From the IMG/VR virus record IMGVR_UViG_3300047299_000293, positions 1 through 44,276 of that record: a DNA stretch of 44,276 nt; one strand, 5' to 3'. This document shows, in pieces, positions 1 through 7,044 of this stretch (positions within the stretch are counted from its first letter, which is position 1; each line of letters opens with the position of its first letter). Made by a program: the position numbers and the translations under genes. The notes beneath the pieces were generated by a model. That model was not told where the DNA came from and searched no databases. It worked only from the letters and a program-made list of their open reading frames with translations. The stretch comes from a virus.

Positions 1-918
1 TCAGCCACATTTACGCAACTTGCCTGGCTCAATGCGCATGGACACAGGCTTGTTGAGCATAGACAGCAGGATCATCGAGCGCCGTTCCGCATCGGCTGTT
101 TGGTAAATCGCCTCAATGCCAGCAAAGGGGCCATCGGTTATGATCACCTTGTCCCCTGCGGCAAAGAGCGCCTTGGGATTGGATTGCTGGAGCTGCTCAC
201 GCTCGTGCAGGTTCGTGATCAGATCGGTATCGACCTTGGCCGGGTGACCACCAAACTTGACGAGTTCACGCACGCCCAGCGTGGAGCGGATGGGTGACCA
301 GCTCTGGCCATTGCCTGTGGCATCCAATTGCACGAACACGTAGCTGGGGAACATGGGCTCGGCCACCACCGTCGGCTTGCCCCGGCGGGCCTTCTCCACA
401 TACAACATGGGCATGTAGCACCGAAAGTTCTGCCTCTGCAGGTTGGTGAGTGCCGTGTCTTCCTGCCTGCCCTTGGTATGGACCAGGTACCAAGCGTGGT
501 TAGGCTGCAGGCTCAGGTCAATGACTGCCGTGACTTTGGCTGGTGGCGCCTGAGCCGGTTCCTCTATTGGTATGGGGGCAGCACCCTTGACCTTGGGGGC
601 TGGCTTCAAGTCTTGCCGCTCGGCGGGTTTGAAGACCTCGGGGTTGCTTTCTATACCTTGGGTGTTGACACTCAGGTCGAGCGAGCGAGCAATGGCCCGG
701 ATCAGAGGCAGTGGCCGCTCGCGTTGCAGCACCTGCTTCAGCAGGGTCCGCAACTCGCGCTGTTCAAACGCCTCCAGGTCTTCCTGCCGGTAATGAACGG
801 ACAGCCCGTTCTGGAATATGGGCAGCCCATCGTCTTTCCAGCGCAGCTCCTGCAAGCTGCCGGGGGTCAGGCCCAAGCGCTCGGCAGCTTCTTGGGTCGT
901 AAGCAGCCGAGGAGTCAT
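1..918 (-). CDS. HTH-NusG/RfaH-like fusion, putative transcription antiterminator
   Basis: 305 aa, complete (TGA at the left edge). Residues 1-50 look like a MerR/excisionase-type helix-turn-helix (LLTTQEAAERLGLTPGSLQ, then YRQEDLEAF). A charged, Pro/Ala-rich linker covers about 60-135. Residues 141-240 match a NusG N-terminal domain (AWYLVHTKGRQEDTALTNL, then PMFPSYVFVQL), and 252-303 match a KOW domain (FAAGDKVIITDGPFAGIEAI). Specialised NusG paralogues such as RfaH bind RNA polymerase and suppress termination at chosen operons; here a sequence-specific HTH could supply the targeting. It lies beyond the terminator at 1041-1095, so it is probably its own transcript. A perfect palindrome at 937-952 sits just upstream. 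Domain calls are confident. The antitermination role, and whether it is phage or flanking host DNA, are inferred. Confidence 0.85.
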   Translation of the reverse strand: MTPRLLTTQEAAERLGLTPGSLQELRWKDDGLPIFQNGLSVHYRQEDLEAFEQRELRTLLKQVLQRERPLPLIRAIARSLDLSVNTQGIESNPEVFKPAERQDLKPAPKVKGAAPIPIEEPAQAPPAKVTAVIDLSLQPNHAWYLVHTKGRQEDTALTNLQRQNFRCYMPMLYVEKARRGKPTVVAEPMFPSYVFVQLDATGNGQSWSPIRSTLGVRELVKFGGHPAKVDTDLITNLHEREQLQQSNPKALFAAGDKVIITDGPFAGIEAIYQTADAERRSMILLSMLNKPVSMRIEPGKLRKCG

Positions 919-936
919 GTGTTGTTGCTCTTGTCA

Positions 937-952
937 TTCATGCCAGCATGAA
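937..952. promoter_or_regulatory. Perfect palindrome upstream of the HTH-NusG gene, putative operator
   Basis: TTCATGC-CA-GCATGAA is a perfect 7-bp inverted repeat with a 2-bp centre, 19 bases upstream of the start codon at 918. On the minus strand a TTGACT (971-976) followed by 17 bases places a weak -10 over the palindrome, as expected for a repressor-controlled promoter. Autoregulation by the protein's own HTH is a guess. Confidence 0.4.
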
Positions 953-1040
953 CGCTCTGCCGGGCAAACAAGTCAAGCGGAACAGGCGGCTGGCACAGAC
1001 CTGTAAGCAACACTGGCAGATCTACGTCAGAAACGACAAA

Positions 1041-1095
1041 AGACCCCGCCTGCGGTCCACCACCCCGGTGGGGATGGTGAACGCAGACGGGGTCT
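1041..1095 (-). terminator. Rho-independent terminator after the lysis genes
   Basis: Arms 1041-1054 and 1082-1095 pair over 14 positions with one mismatch, and the loop contains a nested CACC/GGTG hairpin. Read on the minus strand the stem is followed by TTTTGTCGTTTC. It lies 9 bases after the Rz stop codon, so it would end the lysis transcript and separate it from the HTH-NusG gene. Confidence 0.75.
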
Positions 1096-1103
1096 GGAAA
1101 TGA

Positions 1104-1640
1104 TCAAGGTTCGGGCACTGCAGGCTGTGCCGTGGCCTGCGCTTTGGCTTGTTCGACATACCAGCGCTGAAACGACAACACCATGAGCGTGGTGTCGGTC
1201 GCATCGCGGGCTAATTGCTCGCAGCCGATGGCACCCGCATCTCGGGCGGGATCAGGTACAGGGTTGGCGGGGGCTGCATCAGCGCTGGGGGCAGGCTCGG
1301 CAATGGCGGACACTGGACTGGCTGCATGACTGGCCGGGACGCACAAGCTGAGAGCGCTATCGCGCAACACAGGGGCACGGCGTGCCAATATGGATTTTTG
1401 GGTTTCATAGTCGGTCGAGATCTTCTGGTTGATGCGCTCTTGCTGAGTTTGGATCTGGGCTACATGCAGGGATTGGTTCAAGGCGGCGGTTTGCTGTTGC
1501 TGCCGCTCGACGTCCCACGCTTGCTGGACGTCCTGCTGTCCCTGCCGGAAGCCTGCCCCAAACAGGCCTGCAGCAAGCAGGATTGAGACGATCCATCGCA
1601 GGGGCAAGGCGCCAAGCCAAGGTAATAGCCACGAACTCAT
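1104..1640 (-). CDS. Rz-like inner-membrane spanin
   Basis: 178 aa from the ATG at 1640, preceded by GGAGG and overlapping the endolysin stop by ATGA. The open frame continues upstream but lacks a ribosome site. Residues about 13-31 form one N-terminal membrane segment. Residues 32-90 are Gln/Glu-rich and likely coiled coil (QQDVQQAWDVERQQQQ). The C-terminal part is Ala/Pro-rich. This is the i-spanin plan: membrane anchor plus periplasmic coil that joins the o-spanin and fuses the two membranes at the end of lysis. The o-spanin is encoded inside this gene in another frame. Sequence identity to lambda Rz is low, so the call rests on topology, position after the endolysin and the nested lipoprotein. 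Confidence 0.8.
   Translation of the reverse strand: MSSWLLPWLGALPLRWIVSILLAAGLFGAGFRQGQQDVQQAWDVERQQQQTAALNQSLHVAQIQTQQERINQKISTDYETQKSILARRAPVLRDSALSLCVPASHAASPVSAIAEPAPSADAAPANPVPDPARDAGAIGCEQLARDATDTTLMVLSFQRWYVEQAKAQATAQPAVPEP
1211..1408 (-). CDS. Rz1-like outer-membrane spanin lipoprotein, nested in Rz
   Basis: 65 aa, wholly inside the Rz gene in a different frame. A short charged start (MKPKN) and a hydrophobic stretch lead to the lipobox LSAC, with the lipidated Cys at residue 22. The predicted mature lipoprotein of 44 residues is very proline-rich (PPLPSLPP, MQPPP). Small size, lipobox, proline-rich body and nesting are exactly the Rz1 pattern. It would sit in the outer membrane and bind the C-terminus of the inner-membrane spanin. 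Confidence 0.85.
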   Translation of the reverse strand: MKPKNPYWHAVPLCCAIALSACASRPVMQPVQCPPLPSLPPALMQPPPTLYLIPPEMRVPSAASN

Positions 1641-2119
1641 GTGGCCTCCGGTGATAGGTTCAGCGGTGGGTCCAGCGCTTCGAGCTGGTACTTGTCGATC
1701 ATGGCGATCAACTTGTCTGCATAACGCGGGTCGGTGGCATAGCCGGCCTTGGCCACGGCTTGGGCGAAGGTTTTTCCTGTGTTGCAAGCAAAACAGGCGG
1801 CGTAGCGTTTGTTGCGGCGCAGAAACTGCCCATGGTCCACCAAGCAGGCCTGCCAATCGGGGTAGGCACGCCAGTCGGCCGGGATGACCACCCACTGCTG
1901 GTTCAGAAACTCTCGGGTGTTGAGCGTGATGCGCTGGCCCGTCCAGCTGCGGTCGGCCTTGATGCCAAAGAGGTTTTTAACCCGTTTGGCCAGACCCGAC
2001 TCACCCCAGCCGGATTCCAAAGCGGCTTGAGCCACCACAAAGCTGGCGGGAATGCCTGTCTGCGAGCGGCTGGCTTGGGCAGCTGGACCGATGAGCGCGA
2101 TGAAGTCTTGCGGTTTCAC
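1637..2119 (-). CDS. Glucosaminidase-type endolysin (FlgJ-like)
   Basis: 160 aa. The whole protein matches the glucosaminidase (FlgJ C-terminal, PF01832-like) fold: PASFVVAQAALESGWGESGLA with probable catalytic Glu35, then NLFGIKADRSWTG, and a tail with YATDPRYADKLIAMI typical of the family. It would cleave peptidoglycan glycan strands during lysis. No signal peptide is seen, so release through the adjacent holin is expected. It overlaps the holin stop (2116-2119) and the Rz start by ATGA junctions, giving the order holin, endolysin, Rz/Rz1. Confidence 0.88.
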   Translation of the reverse strand: MKPQDFIALIGPAAQASRSQTGIPASFVVAQAALESGWGESGLAKRVKNLFGIKADRSWTGQRITLNTREFLNQQWVVIPADWRAYPDWQACLVDHGQFLRRNKRYAACFACNTGKTFAQAVAKAGYATDPRYADKLIAMIDKYQLEALDPPLNLSPEAT

Positions 2120-2499
2120 AGCATCTCCTTCACGTCCTTGGCCACCTGGTCAATGGAGGCATCGCGGCGCTGGCCGATGAAGTTGAACACCCAGCGCACC
2201 ATGGCCCAACCGGGCAGACCACAGGCGAACATAAGCCCGCCAAGTGCGCACAAACCCACCGTAGAAAACGCCCAATGGTGCAAATGGAAATGCTCCACCG
2301 TGATGGCACCGCCCCCAATGCTGGAGACCACGGTGCTGATGAGCCCCACGGCCCATTCACGTTTGTCACGCGGCGGCGTCATGAGCATGACCACCACGGC
2401 GGCCAAAGTGGCCCCACTGGCCACGGCTGCTGCGGTGCCGCCAAAGGCCTTGTAGGCGACGGCTGCCCCTGCCACGCCAGAGCTTGTCGGTTCAGGCAT
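2116..2499 (-). CDS. Putative phage holin
   Basis: 127 aa from the ATG at 2499, which has GGAG 8 bases upstream (a TTG 12 bases earlier is less likely). Three hydrophobic segments at about 21-41, 50-67 and 77-103, a basic loop (RDKRE) between the first two, and a charged cytoplasmic tail ending DQVAKDVKEML. Small size, multiple membrane spans and coupling to the endolysin support a holin that forms the inner-membrane lesion. No family was recognised, so the call rests on topology and context. Confidence 0.75.
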   Translation of the reverse strand: MPEPTSSGVAGAAVAYKAFGGTAAAVASGATLAAVVVMLMTPPRDKREWAVGLISTVVSSIGGGAITVEHFHLHHWAFSTVGLCALGGLMFACGLPGWAMVRWVFNFIGQRRDASIDQVAKDVKEML

Positions 2500-2514
2500 A
2501 CGTTTCTCCAAAGT

Positions 2515-2544
2515 AAAAAATCCGCGCAGACCGAAGCCAGGCGG
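2515..2544 (-). terminator. Putative intrinsic terminator between radical-SAM gene and lysis genes
   Basis: Read on the minus strand: CCGCC-TGGC, a TTCG tetraloop, then GTC-TGCGCGG, giving about 8 pairs with one bulge and one mismatch, directly followed by ATTTTTT. It lies 40 bases after the radical-SAM stop and 15 bases before the holin start. Confidence 0.6.
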
Positions 2545-2584
2545 GTAGAAGTTGGGGTGAGTGGCAAATTGACTGTGTTTGGAC

Positions 2585-3943
2585 TCAGGCTGCGACAGTT
2601 CGGTCGTAGGCCAGGATCGGAATCACGCGTCTGGCACTTTGTTCCGGGACTCCATGGACCTGCCCGAAGATGTCTTTGCGATCGTCACGAAAGTCACCGT
2701 CGATGAAATATGGAATGCAAGCCGTTAGGTACTCGAGGGCTGCAGCCAAAAACGGCACGTTGTCCGAATAAGCTGCGTCGCAACCTGCATCCCACAGCGG
2801 TCCTTGCAAAAACATGCATGAACCCTTGCACAGTTGCAGCACCGGGCAACTGGGGCAATCGGGCCTGTGGCTCCAGTGCGTGGCGCTGCGCATCTTGACC
2901 GCCTGCAGGTTGGACAAATGGCCAATTTGGTGGGGCTGCCCATTGGGCGCAGTGGCTGCTGCGCTGACGTTCTGACAGGTGAGCACATTGCCGTGCAGGT
3001 CCACCGCCAGGTTGTTCAGCTTGTCCATGCCGCACTTTTGACCCAGCGAGGTTGCTGGTCGAGCTGAGCGGATAGACTGCACAAAGTCCATGATGCGCTG
3101 CTGCGCCACCGACATGCGCGAAGCCAGGCCCTGGCGCAGTTCTTTGTAGGCCAAGGCCCTGAAACGCACCTGGTCCTGCTTGGTTTGCAAGGTTGCAGCT
3201 AGGCCGCCTTCGTCATAGGGGTCAATGAATGCACCCTCCCCGATGTTCACATCCTGGCCAAACCGCTGCTGAATCCATGCCTGAATCTGCGCCCGGCTTT
3301 GATTGCTGGCATGGACCATGGCGTTGATGCTGATACGGCCCAGAGGATGCAAGCGGGCATACAGGTCCATGATGGCGGCGCATTTCTCAGGGTCGTTCAA
3401 TGGATCGGGTCCACGGGTCGACTGGCCCGGACCGTCGTGTGACAAACCCACAGAAAAACCCATGCGGTCGAGCCACTCGTTTTTCTGGGCATCGAGCAAG
3501 CTGCCATTGGTGATGACGCTGAACTGCGCGTCCGAGTACAAGTCACGCAGGCGTTCAGCCAACGGTTTGAGCGTCTTCCAGTACACCAGGGGCTCCCCGC
3601 CCCAGAACTCGATGCGCTCAGGTGGTTCAAGAAGCGCATCGGTCAGCTGACTGATAAACGGCTCGATGTCATCCGGGTTGCTCGAGTCCGCATACGGCAC
3701 AAAGCGCTGGTTGCAGTAACTGCATTCGTAGTTGCAAGACAGCCCCAGGCTGATCTTAAGGATGCGCACCTGACCCTTGCGGCCGGGTTGGCTGAACGAC
3801 ACCACCGTGGCATCCCGGAAACTGCCAGGCTGAACAGGCGCCACGGGTGTGCCGTCCTGCCAGGTCAGCGTGGACAACTGGTTGTTGTAGTGCAGCAAGA
3901 CTTTATGGCCATCTTGACGCAAGGCGTGAATCTGAAACTTCAT
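2585..3943 (-). CDS. Radical SAM/SPASM protein-modifying enzyme (maturase)
   Basis: 452 aa. The radical-SAM cluster motif CxxxCxxC is Cys70, Cys74, Cys77, and the SAM-contacting GGEP is at 115-118. The C-terminal SPASM motif is complete: Cys304, Gly318-x4-Cys323, then Cys363-x2-Cys366-x5-Cys372-x3-Cys376 and Cys388. This predicts two extra [4Fe-4S] clusters, as in anaerobic sulfatase-maturing enzymes and PqqE-type peptide maturases. Such enzymes modify peptide or protein side chains by radical chemistry (thioether, C-C, epimerisation, formylglycine). Residues 1-60 are an extra N-terminal region of unknown role. The start overlaps the upstream oxygenase stop (ATGA). No sulfatase, short precursor peptide or exporter is nearby. 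The substrate is unknown, with the Cys-rich fibre tip at 7048-7083 the best candidate. Confidence 0.92.
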   Translation of the reverse strand: MKFQIHALRQDGHKVLLHYNNQLSTLTWQDGTPVAPVQPGSFRDATVVSFSQPGRKGQVRILKISLGLSCNYECSYCNQRFVPYADSSNPDDIEPFISQLTDALLEPPERIEFWGGEPLVYWKTLKPLAERLRDLYSDAQFSVITNGSLLDAQKNEWLDRMGFSVGLSHDGPGQSTRGPDPLNDPEKCAAIMDLYARLHPLGRISINAMVHASNQSRAQIQAWIQQRFGQDVNIGEGAFIDPYDEGGLAATLQTKQDQVRFRALAYKELRQGLASRMSVAQQRIMDFVQSIRSARPATSLGQKCGMDKLNNLAVDLHGNVLTCQNVSAAATAPNGQPHQIGHLSNLQAVKMRSATHWSHRPDCPSCPVLQLCKGSCMFLQGPLWDAGCDAAYSDNVPFLAAALEYLTACIPYFIDGDFRDDRKDIFGQVHGVPEQSARRVIPILAYDRTVAA

Positions 3944-4548
3944 GAAAGGGCCTTTTGCGGCTCATGCAGCCGCGTTTTGAACACCAAGACAGGCCGCAGA
4001 TCACGGCAGGCACGGGAGATGGGGTTGACGCCATGGCGGATGTGCCCAGCAAAGAAAACCACCCGAGCGGGCGCGGGCATGACCGAGCCCAGCAGGCGAT
4101 CCTCCTGGTCGTAGAAAACTGTTTCTCCGCCCCACCCCGCTTGCCACTGCCGCACACCGTAGATCAACAGGGTCCTGTCCAGCGGGTGCTGGCTGTCGAT
4201 GTGGACATTGCCTTCATTGCCGTGGGTGTTGGCATTGGCGTAGACGCCATGGCACTGGGTCATGACGGGCAGTAGCAGCGCCCGCATGCATGACCGCCAA
4301 ACATCAGAGAGCACGCCCGCCTGCTGCTGAAGAAACTGCGGCGTGCAGCTGTAGTCTGAAGCGTGGTTGATGGGCCAGTCCCGACCCAATAATTCGCGGT
4401 GCCAAATCGGAAATGGCTCCGGCTCGTTTTTGTTGGTGATGCGGTGGTAACGGTACTGAAGGTGCTGCAGCCAATCGACGAGCTCCTGCGTTACGCCCGG
4501 ATCCAGAACGCCATCGGCGAATGAAACGGGACTGCGGGCGTCAAGCAT
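3940..4548 (-). CDS. 2-oxoglutarate/Fe(II)-dependent dioxygenase
   Basis: 202 aa from the ATG at 4548, with GGAGG 7 bases upstream. It has the prolyl-4-hydroxylase-like core: HID (His116, Asp118), a GGETVFYD strand (140-147), distal His172 in HIRHGVNPIS, and Arg185 thirteen residues later in RPVLVFKTR for 2-oxoglutarate binding. This iron site and spacing fit the 2OG-FeII_Oxy family, which hydroxylates amino-acid side chains in proteins or peptides. It is sandwiched between a second oxygenase-like gene (8-base overlap) and the radical-SAM gene (ATGA overlap), so it probably acts on the same target. The substrate is not known. Confidence 0.82.
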   Translation of the reverse strand: MLDARSPVSFADGVLDPGVTQELVDWLQHLQYRYHRITNKNEPEPFPIWHRELLGRDWPINHASDYSCTPQFLQQQAGVLSDVWRSCMRALLLPVMTQCHGVYANANTHGNEGNVHIDSQHPLDRTLLIYGVRQWQAGWGGETVFYDQEDRLLGSVMPAPARVVFFAGHIRHGVNPISRACRDLRPVLVFKTRLHEPQKALS

Positions 4549-5260
4549 GTCCTGCCTCCGGTTCTGCCACCGAGTGAAACTCGATGGCCAGGGTGTCGCG
4601 CGTCTGGGTGCGTAGCGGAAAGTAACCATGCGGCGTGCACAAAGGCATGGTTACAAGCAGGCCCGGCTGGGGCGTGATCGGGAAATGCACTGGTGTTTCC
4701 CAGGGCAACAGGGTTTCATTGGCCCGTTTAGCCGGATTCCCAATGACCATACAACCCGGCGTTCGAACATTGGGGCTGTCGGTCGTTGGGTAATCGGATT
4801 GCAAGAACAACACCGTATTGAGCCCAGCACGCGAGCTGGCAATGTGCTCAGCCACATGAAAGCCCGGCTGGCAGCGCATGATGTGGGCACTCAAACGGTA
4901 GCGGTATGTGCCCCAGATGGATTGCAGGTGCTCACGGACCACCGCCAACATGTCATGCAGACCATCCGCCGGGGATACGCCCCCCTGCAACAGGTCATGG
5001 CTGCGGCACTGCCAGGCTTCAGGCCCCCAGCGGTGCTCGGCGTCTTCCCGAAGGATGGCCTTTGCCAGTCGTTCAAGCCTTTCCGGCGACAAGCCAGAGG
5101 GCTGGACGTACACGGTGCTGGGCCATAAAGAAAAAACCCAACGCTGGTGTGACGTTGGGTGGTTCTCTGAGACGTCGGCTGATGCACCTGGGTGCGGACT
5201 GGCTTGTGTGGCCACCGCCATGATGGATGGCGGGGCGTGCGCTGATGCGTCAAATGACAT
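4541..5260 (-). CDS. Oxygenase-like protein, possibly 2OG-Fe(II) type
   Basis: 239 aa. The start at 5260 has AAGGAG and overlaps the upstream stop by 11 bases. Residues 1-40 look disordered. The rest resembles a double-stranded beta-helix oxygenase: GFHVAEHIASSRAGLNTVLF (134-152; His135, Glu138, His139), then GLLVTMPLCTPHGYFP (200-215; His211), and RDTLAIEF (221-228; Arg221). The distal His followed ten residues later by Arg is typical of 2OG oxygenases, but a clean HxD is not seen, so the first metal ligands are uncertain. A strong terminator-like hairpin (5131-5160) lies within codons 34-43. A cupin-like non-enzymatic protein is the alternative. Confidence 0.55.
   Translation of the reverse strand: MSFDASAHAPPSIMAVATQASPHPGASADVSENHPTSHQRWVFSLWPSTVYVQPSGLSPERLERLAKAILREDAEHRWGPEAWQCRSHDLLQGGVSPADGLHDMLAVVREHLQSIWGTYRYRLSAHIMRCQPGFHVAEHIASSRAGLNTVLFLQSDYPTTDSPNVRTPGCMVIGNPAKRANETLLPWETPVHFPITPQPGLLVTMPLCTPHGYFPLRTQTRDTLAIEFHSVAEPEAGHA
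5131..5160 (-). terminator. Terminator-like hairpin inside the oxygenase coding region
   Basis: Arms 5136-5143 and 5153-5160 (ACCCAACG/CGTTGGGT) are perfectly complementary over 8 bp with a 9-base loop. On the minus strand the stem runs straight into TTTTT, then CTTT. It lies about 100 bases into the first oxygenase gene. It could be an attenuator limiting expression of the two oxygenases and the radical-SAM gene, or the relic of a terminator at the edge of an inserted cassette. Confidence 0.6.
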
Positions 5261-6239
5261 GAATCACTCCTTGGGCCAGTGCGGTGACGGCCCCAAATCC
5301 AAATTGAAGGTGCAGGTTTTCTCCAGCACGCAGGCCCAGGGACAGGGCCCGAATTTGGGCTCTTCCTGCAGTCATCCGGACGCGTTGGTGTGGGACATAG
5401 CCCGAGACGGCGTGCACATTCAGCCAGGCATCGGCGGGCTCTGAAGCCCGGATTTCGAGCTCCACCCACTGGTCTGTAGCAACCTCTGACGGTGCTTGCA
5501 CGGTGAGCTTGGGCATGCGTTCGTGCAGCCGGGTGATGGTGTGGGCATGCTGGGTCAATGCGTCACTTGGCTTGGCATAAGTTACGTACTCATCCACTTG
5601 TAGGTTGGTCCAAAGTGGTCCGCCTGGGTGAGCGTTGATGCGCAGAACCATCTGGGCGCTGAGCGGCGATTCATGCCATGGCACCAGACATGACCCGGCA
5701 ACCAAGTGCATCTGACGCGCCTTGGTGAGTGGCAAAGCCAAGGCGGTAAAGCCCTCGCTGTCTACCCGGCTGCTGCGGGTGACCACATGGCGATTGAAGG
5801 GTGTCATGAAGCGCCAGGTATCTGTGCACAGCACAAACATCCACGCGGCCCAATCACTCAGGTGCTCCCCATACATGCGGGGCTTGGCGCGCATGGCCTG
5901 TGGGTCGAGGGCGATTTCATCGACCAGGCCCCACGGCACACCATCAATGGTCTCGGTGTGGACGGATGGCATGTCCAGTCTGACCGGCAAGATATAGGGA
6001 CTGGGCTGGCCGCGTCTGAGCAATGAATGCGCTTTGAGGATTGATGCGCCTAAAGGATGTGCCCGATACTGCTTTTGGGTCACTTGGCCGACCGAACGGT
6101 CTGGCCTGAGCGACTCCAATGGCTCCCACAGCCGCCAGGTCAGGCGATCCGTTTCAGCCAGGACCTCCACAGCCAGCGGCTGCGTGAATTCATCGACCCG
6201 CTGTACGAAGCGCGCACGGACAATTTCAGTACCGCTCAC
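5250..6239 (-). CDS. Unknown phage protein with C-terminal beta-rich domain
   Basis: 329 aa from a GTG start at 6239 that overlaps the previous stop (GTGA) and has GGAGG upstream; upstream in-frame codons lack a ribosome site. No family recognised. Residues 1-240 are mixed and Trp/Met-rich (WAAWMFVLCTDTWRFMTPF). Residues about 245-329 read like an Ig-like beta-sandwich (KLTVQAPSEVATDQWVELEI, then LRAGENLHLQFGFG). It belongs to the tightly overlapping gene chain leading to the oxygenases and radical-SAM enzyme, so it may be a structural tail component or an accessory to the modification system. No signal peptide or membrane segment is seen. Confidence 0.7.
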   Translation of the reverse strand: MSGTEIVRARFVQRVDEFTQPLAVEVLAETDRLTWRLWEPLESLRPDRSVGQVTQKQYRAHPLGASILKAHSLLRRGQPSPYILPVRLDMPSVHTETIDGVPWGLVDEIALDPQAMRAKPRMYGEHLSDWAAWMFVLCTDTWRFMTPFNRHVVTRSSRVDSEGFTALALPLTKARQMHLVAGSCLVPWHESPLSAQMVLRINAHPGGPLWTNLQVDEYVTYAKPSDALTQHAHTITRLHERMPKLTVQAPSEVATDQWVELEIRASEPADAWLNVHAVSGYVPHQRVRMTAGRAQIRALSLGLRAGENLHLQFGFGAVTALAQGVIHVI

Positions 6240-7030
6240 ACCCGCACCTCCAGCTCTTCGACACCGCTGAACCACTTGAAACCCAACTTGATCTTGGCCA
6301 GAGCACCAGCGTCTGCGCCAAAGAGCGTGACAAGGGCTTGCCCTTGTTCCAGGTTTGGTCGGCTGTTGCTCAGGGCTCCGGCTGTGGTGCTCAGAAGCAC
6401 CTGCCCTGACACCGGGAGCACCATCCCCTGATCATTGACCGCCGTGATGCGGATGCGCCGGGGATCACCACCTTCATCGACCAAACGAAACGAGGGAAAC
6501 GCCAGAGCCATGGCAACCGAATTGCTTTCCCACTCTTGGTCAAACTCAAAACCCATCACCTCGGTTTGAACCGCTTGGGGAGAGCACATGAGCACCAGGG
6601 AAGGCTCCAAACCCAACGGTGGAATCCAAAACTGGGCCAAGACCAGCATGGGCTGCTGGTTCCAGTACTGCCGAAACCCTTCTTTAGACAAGGCAGTTTG
6701 CGCGAACTTGTTGATCCACACCGGCTCGCGCTCCCCTTGACGCAGTGCAAAGAGCCAAACGGTGTAGGCATTGCCGGGATCTTGCGCGAAGTTCTGCAGG
6801 TCACTTACTGTGACAGCATGGACAAATGCGCTTTGATGGCCGACCAACATCGGCGCAGACGATTCATCAATGACCCGACCACTTTCATCCAAGGCTTGCT
6901 CAAAAGCAGGCGTGAGGTGTTCGATCAAGAAATCGCCCTCCACCTTCTGAATGCGAATGAGGTTGGTTCGGTGCGCGTTTGTTGTGCTCGCAGGGCTTTG
7001 CATCGGATAAGACATGCGTATGGTTTTCAT
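6236..7030 (-). CDS. Unknown phage tail-region protein with C-terminal Ig-like domain
   Basis: 264 aa from the ATG at 7030 (AGGGGAT upstream). The frame is open for a further 16 codons into the fibre gene, but those codons come from the Cys-repeat DNA. It starts 14 bases after the fibre stop. Residues about 180-264 resemble a bacterial Ig-like/filamin-type sandwich (RIRITAVNDQGMVLPVSGQV, then ALVTLFGADAGALAKIKLG). The N-terminal part is not recognised. A short stretch, LVDEGG followed by basic residues, also appears near the fibre C-terminus. It may be a fibre-associated or fibre-maturation protein; the function is unknown. Confidence 0.7.
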   Translation of the reverse strand: MKTIRMSYPMQSPASTTNAHRTNLIRIQKVEGDFLIEHLTPAFEQALDESGRVIDESSAPMLVGHQSAFVHAVTVSDLQNFAQDPGNAYTVWLFALRQGEREPVWINKFAQTALSKEGFRQYWNQQPMLVLAQFWIPPLGLEPSLVLMCSPQAVQTEVMGFEFDQEWESNSVAMALAFPSFRLVDEGGDPRRIRITAVNDQGMVLPVSGQVLLSTTAGALSNSRPNLEQGQALVTLFGADAGALAKIKLGFKWFSGVEELEVRV

Positions 7031-7044
7031 GAGCAAATCCCCTT

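Noticed and set aside
1641-1895. N-terminal extension of Rz to 1895
   Set aside because: It runs through the endolysin gene in another frame; the ATG at 1640 has GGAGG and places the membrane anchor at the N-terminus.
2585-3943. Assignment of the radical-SAM enzyme as a sulfatase-maturing enzyme
   Set aside because: No sulfatase or CxPxR-type substrate is visible in the window, and similarity to that subgroup rests only on the shared SPASM layout.
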